A model generated the notes under the pieces. That model saw only the letters and a program-made list of their open reading frames with translations, was not told where the DNA came from and searched no databases. From Fibrobacter sp. UBA4297 (lineage in GTDB: Bacteria > Fibrobacterota > Fibrobacteria > Fibrobacterales > Fibrobacteraceae): DNA of 64,000 nt. This document shows, in pieces, positions 61,591 to 64,000 of this stretch (within the stretch, counting starts at the first letter, position 1; every line of letters starts with the position of its first letter). The stretch lies in the NCBI RefSeq assembly GCF_002394865.1, contig NZ_DGUZ01000009.1, positions 304,357 through 368,356 on the forward strand. Reading direction: 5' to 3'. A program made the translations under genes and the position numbers.

Positions 61591-63570
61591 TTACTTTGCA
61601 AAAGGAATGAGTTCCACGCGACGGTTCTGAGCTCTACCAGTTGCATCGCTGTTGTCTGCAATCGGCTTTTCACTGCCATAGCCCACAGCGCGGAGACGGT
61701 CTTTTGCCACGCCCTTCTTGTTAAGATACTTGACCACAGCATCTGCACGATTTTGGGAAAGCTTCAGGTTCTTCTTTGCAGAACCCTTGTTATCTGTATG
61801 GCCCTGAACTTCGAGGTTGGCTTCTGGAATCTTGAGCATGAGTTCTGCGATGTCGTCAAGAGTGCCGTAGCTGCTCTTGGTGAGTTTTGCAGAACCCGTC
61901 TTGAAGTTGATTCCCTTCTTGAGCTGGTCCAGGTCTTCTTTCTTATTGATCGGGCAGCCCTTTTCGTCAACACGGACACCCGGAAGCGTATTCGGGCACT
62001 TGTCGATAACATCAGCAACGCCATCCTTGTCAAAGTCCGGCAAGCAGCCAAGAGAATCGACGGCATAGCCAACCGGAGTATTCGGGCATTTGTCCTTAAA
62101 ATCGGTAATGCCGTCTCTGTCGGTATCGAGCAAGCAACCGTTGGAACCAACTTCGACACCTGCCGGAGTATTCGGACACTTGTCGAGATAGTCTGGAACA
62201 CCGTCCTTGTCAAAGTCCATTGCGCAACCCGTAGAATTTACAGGAACGCCAGACGGGGTATTCGGACACTGGTCAAGATTATCAGCAACACCGTCTTTGT
62301 CAAAGTCAAGCATACAGCCCAAGGAATCCACAGAAATATCAGCAACAGTATTCGGACATCTGTCGTTAATATCAGCAATGCCATCCTTGTCGGAATCAAC
62401 GCGTGCAAGGGAGTCGGCAATAGCTCTATCGCGAGCAATCTTTGCAGCATCTTCAACCGGGCAACCTTCAGCATCAACCTTAATACCCTTTTCGGTACGG
62501 GCGCACTTATCTTCATTATCCGGAATGCCATCACCATCAGAATCCGCAGACTTGGCGGCAGCATCAAACCTGACACTAAAGAGAGCTGAACCAGCGAAGA
62601 GCGGAGAGCCGACGTAACCGTAAGTCGCTTTCACGCCTCTTTCACCCTGGTAGTAAATGGTATGATTCTTACCATATTCGATATCAGCCCTGTGACTGGC
62701 GCCACTCTGGAAGAAACGGAGAGCAAAGTCTACGCCCAAAGCGAAATCAATATTATGCGGGAAGTGGAAACGGACACCCGGAGTGAGGAGCATCGGATCT
62801 ACAAGCGGATCAACCTTATAGCGTCCCACCTTCTGCAAACGCATTTCTGCAGAGAATTCAAGGAACGGAGTCAACCAGCTTGCTGCATTCCAGTTCACGC
62901 CCGTGTTATAAACGAGAGTTTGCGTTCTGGAGTAGCTGGCCAGAGCAACATAGCTTGCTGCCAAGTTCCAGGAAATCGGTGCTCCAATCTTGTTGAAGTC
63001 AAACGACAACGCAAGACCTGCACCAAAAGCCAATCTATCAGCTGTGAACGGATGTGTGTTGCCGTAGCCGTTCAGGTACCAGGCATGGCGAGGACGCACA
63101 CCGGCATTCGGTTCACCCGTCGGAATGTAAAGGTCAAGCATGAGGGCCATGTCGAATACACCAACCGATGCAAACGGGAGACCAATCTTGGTAAAGAGAT
63201 CCAAGTCACCGCGGCTTGTCGTCCACATGTTGGCCTTACCACCCCACTGGGAATTGGCATGTTCGTAGTAAAGCGGCAGAGACACGCCTACATCAACGAA
63301 GTCCAAAAGACCGACAGCAACGAACACATTGCCCGTAATGGAAGCATCAGCATCATTAAAGGCATATCTTTTGCCTTTTACTTCATAGATGCCACCGCGT
63401 GACAAGCCCCAGGAGCCAAACGTGAAATTTCCGCTGGCGCCAATATTGAATTGCCATTGACCAAGAGTCTTTGCATTGATTTCATGCAAACCCTCTGTGC
63501 CACCCAGCATACCAACCTGAGAAAAGGCTAGAGAACTGGATAACAAACTAAGAGCAATGATTTTTTTCAT
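61591..63570 (-). CDS. Outer-membrane protein with TSP3 repeats and OmpA C-terminal domain
   Basis: 659 residues. Signal peptide ending LAFSQ. Beta-barrel-like region (about 20-320) with alternating strands. Six thrombospondin type 3 calcium-binding repeats (about 330-530: DxDxDGxxDxxDxCPNT followed by a GC end). OmpA/MotB peptidoglycan-binding domain (about 545-659: LEVQGHTDNKGSAKKN, LSQNRADAVVKYL, GRAQNRRVEL). Links outer membrane to peptidoglycan. ATG 63570 was chosen for AAGGA 6 nt upstream. Confidence 0.9.
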   Translation of the reverse strand: MKKIIALSLLSSSLAFSQVGMLGGTEGLHEINAKTLGQWQFNIGASGNFTFGSWGLSRGGIYEVKGKRYAFNDADASITGNVFVAVGLLDFVDVGVSLPLYYEHANSQWGGKANMWTTSRGDLDLFTKIGLPFASVGVFDMALMLDLYIPTGEPNAGVRPRHAWYLNGYGNTHPFTADRLAFGAGLALSFDFNKIGAPISWNLAASYVALASYSRTQTLVYNTGVNWNAASWLTPFLEFSAEMRLQKVGRYKVDPLVDPMLLTPGVRFHFPHNIDFALGVDFALRFFQSGASHRADIEYGKNHTIYYQGERGVKATYGYVGSPLFAGSALFSVRFDAAAKSADSDGDGIPDNEDKCARTEKGIKVDAEGCPVEDAAKIARDRAIADSLARVDSDKDGIADINDRCPNTVADISVDSLGCMLDFDKDGVADNLDQCPNTPSGVPVNSTGCAMDFDKDGVPDYLDKCPNTPAGVEVGSNGCLLDTDRDGITDFKDKCPNTPVGYAVDSLGCLPDFDKDGVADVIDKCPNTLPGVRVDEKGCPINKKEDLDQLKKGINFKTGSAKLTKSSYGTLDDIAELMLKIPEANLEVQGHTDNKGSAKKNLKLSQNRADAVVKYLNKKGVAKDRLRAVGYGSEKPIADNSDATGRAQNRRVELIPFAK

Positions 63571-63604
63571 ATTTTGTCCTTCTTTTGTGTTTGTCATTGT
63601 TGTT

Positions 63605-64000
63605 TTAATTCTTCTGTGCTACGGGTTCTGACTGCTTCAAAATAGAGCTGTTGAACTTTTCTGGTGTTGTGAATGTCGGAACAATTTCATGCAATGCGTT
63701 AATTGCAATTTCGTCATTGTTTTCGGAAGCTGCATTCTTGAGTTTCCAAAGTTCATTGATAAACTTGGATGTGTCAATATCAATTTGCTTACCGATGAAG
63801 ATGAGCTTGTTCTTTGTCTTCTTCAAGCCTTCTTCATTCATCAAAAGCTCTTCCTTAATCTTTTCACCCGGACGGAGTCCTGTGAACTTGATAGGAACAT
63901 CCTTGTACGGCACCTTGCCATACATACGGATCAAGTTTTCTGCAAGTGTTACAATCTTGACCGGCATGCCCATGTCAAGAACAAAGATTTCTCCTCCCTG
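63605..64000 (-). CDS. C-terminal part of a CapD/PglF-type nucleotide-sugar 4,6-dehydratase
   Basis: The window ends inside the gene; 131 residues are visible. GGEIFVLDMGMPVKIVTLAENLI and FTGLRPGEKIKEELL are the conserved end motifs of the polysaccharide biosynthesis dehydratase family that acts on UDP-GlcNAc. The NAD-binding N-terminal half lies outside. Same strand as the OmpA and autokinase genes, so they probably belong to one envelope polysaccharide region. Confidence 0.88.
   Translation of the reverse strand, partial: QGGEIFVLDMGMPVKIVTLAENLIRMYGKVPYKDVPIKFTGLRPGEKIKEELLMNEEGLKKTKNKLIFIGKQIDIDTSKFINELWKLKNAASENNDEIAINALHEIVPTFTTPEKFNSSILKQSEPVAQKN

Overview
The window comes from a Fibrobacter-type bacterium (rumen or gut cellulose degrader). 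The evidence is a near-textbook Fibrobacter circularly permuted 1,3-1,4-beta-glucanase at the left edge, at least five FISUMP-domain proteins (the Fibrobacter succinogenes major paralogous domain), Ser-rich linkers after lipoprotein signals, several secreted glycoside hydrolases (GH16, GH30, GH5, GH43) and C-terminal tails of the Fibrobacter secretion type. No rRNA, tRNA, CRISPR array, transposase or phage gene was seen.

Layout. 1-1.8 kb: lichenase (cut by the window edge) and a flavodoxin-like protein. 2-6.2 kb: biotin operon bioA-bioW-bioF-bioD. 6.2-10.4 kb: two FISUMP lipoprotein genes that are copies of one another, flanking an AAA ATPase/DUF234 gene; the copied segment includes the tail of bioD and its terminator. 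10.4-12.2 kb: queC-queD-queE behind a preQ1-I riboswitch. 12-15.3 kb: metallo-beta-lactamase-fold protein and GTP-type PEP carboxykinase. 15.5-19.4 kb: two paralogous envelope proteins with a candidate sRNA between them, then a VWA lipoprotein. 19.6-23.8 kb: a SNF2 helicase fused to a SprT-like protease, and a GH30 xylanase-type enzyme. 23.8-25.8 kb: a zeta-type toxin module and a UPF0175/DUF3368 module whose toxin is frameshifted; the two share a promoter. 25.8-26.8 kb: a structured RNA upstream of an HhH-like protein. 26.8-32.5 kb: four FISUMP genes in a row. 32.7-37.3 kb: carAB with a leader ORF and attenuator. 37.5-39.7 kb: the radical-SAM DNA-metabolism pair. 39.7-42.2 kb: GH5 and a formate/nitrite-type channel. 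42.4-46.5 kb: a broken lipoprotein gene, five tandem lipoprotein paralogues and a small membrane protein. 46.5-56.1 kb: grpE, dnaK and dnaJ, with HigBA, GH43, a type III toxin-antitoxin locus, a DUF4160/DUF2442 pair and a lipoprotein between grpE and dnaK. 56.3-64 kb: flavodoxin, GH30 galactanase-type enzyme, tyrosine autokinase for polysaccharide export, OmpA/TSP3 protein and the end of a nucleotide-sugar dehydratase.

The strongest unusual signals are these. (1) A complete type III toxin-antitoxin locus: promoter, two 50-nt RNA repeats, attenuating terminator and TenpN/ToxN-like toxin. (2) Dispersed intergenic palindromes that are translated as Ser-rich linker and signal-peptide sequence in the FISUMP lipoproteins. 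(3) A SNF2 helicase-SprT protease fusion, suggesting DNA-protein crosslink repair in one polypeptide. (4) Matching sigma-54 promoters with a shared GTTT-N7-AAAC element before grpE and dnaK. (5) A multi-hairpin RNA of unknown class upstream of an HhH-like protein. (6) A pyrBI-like leader-peptide attenuator before carAB. All functional assignments come from reading the sequence and from family knowledge; no database search was run.
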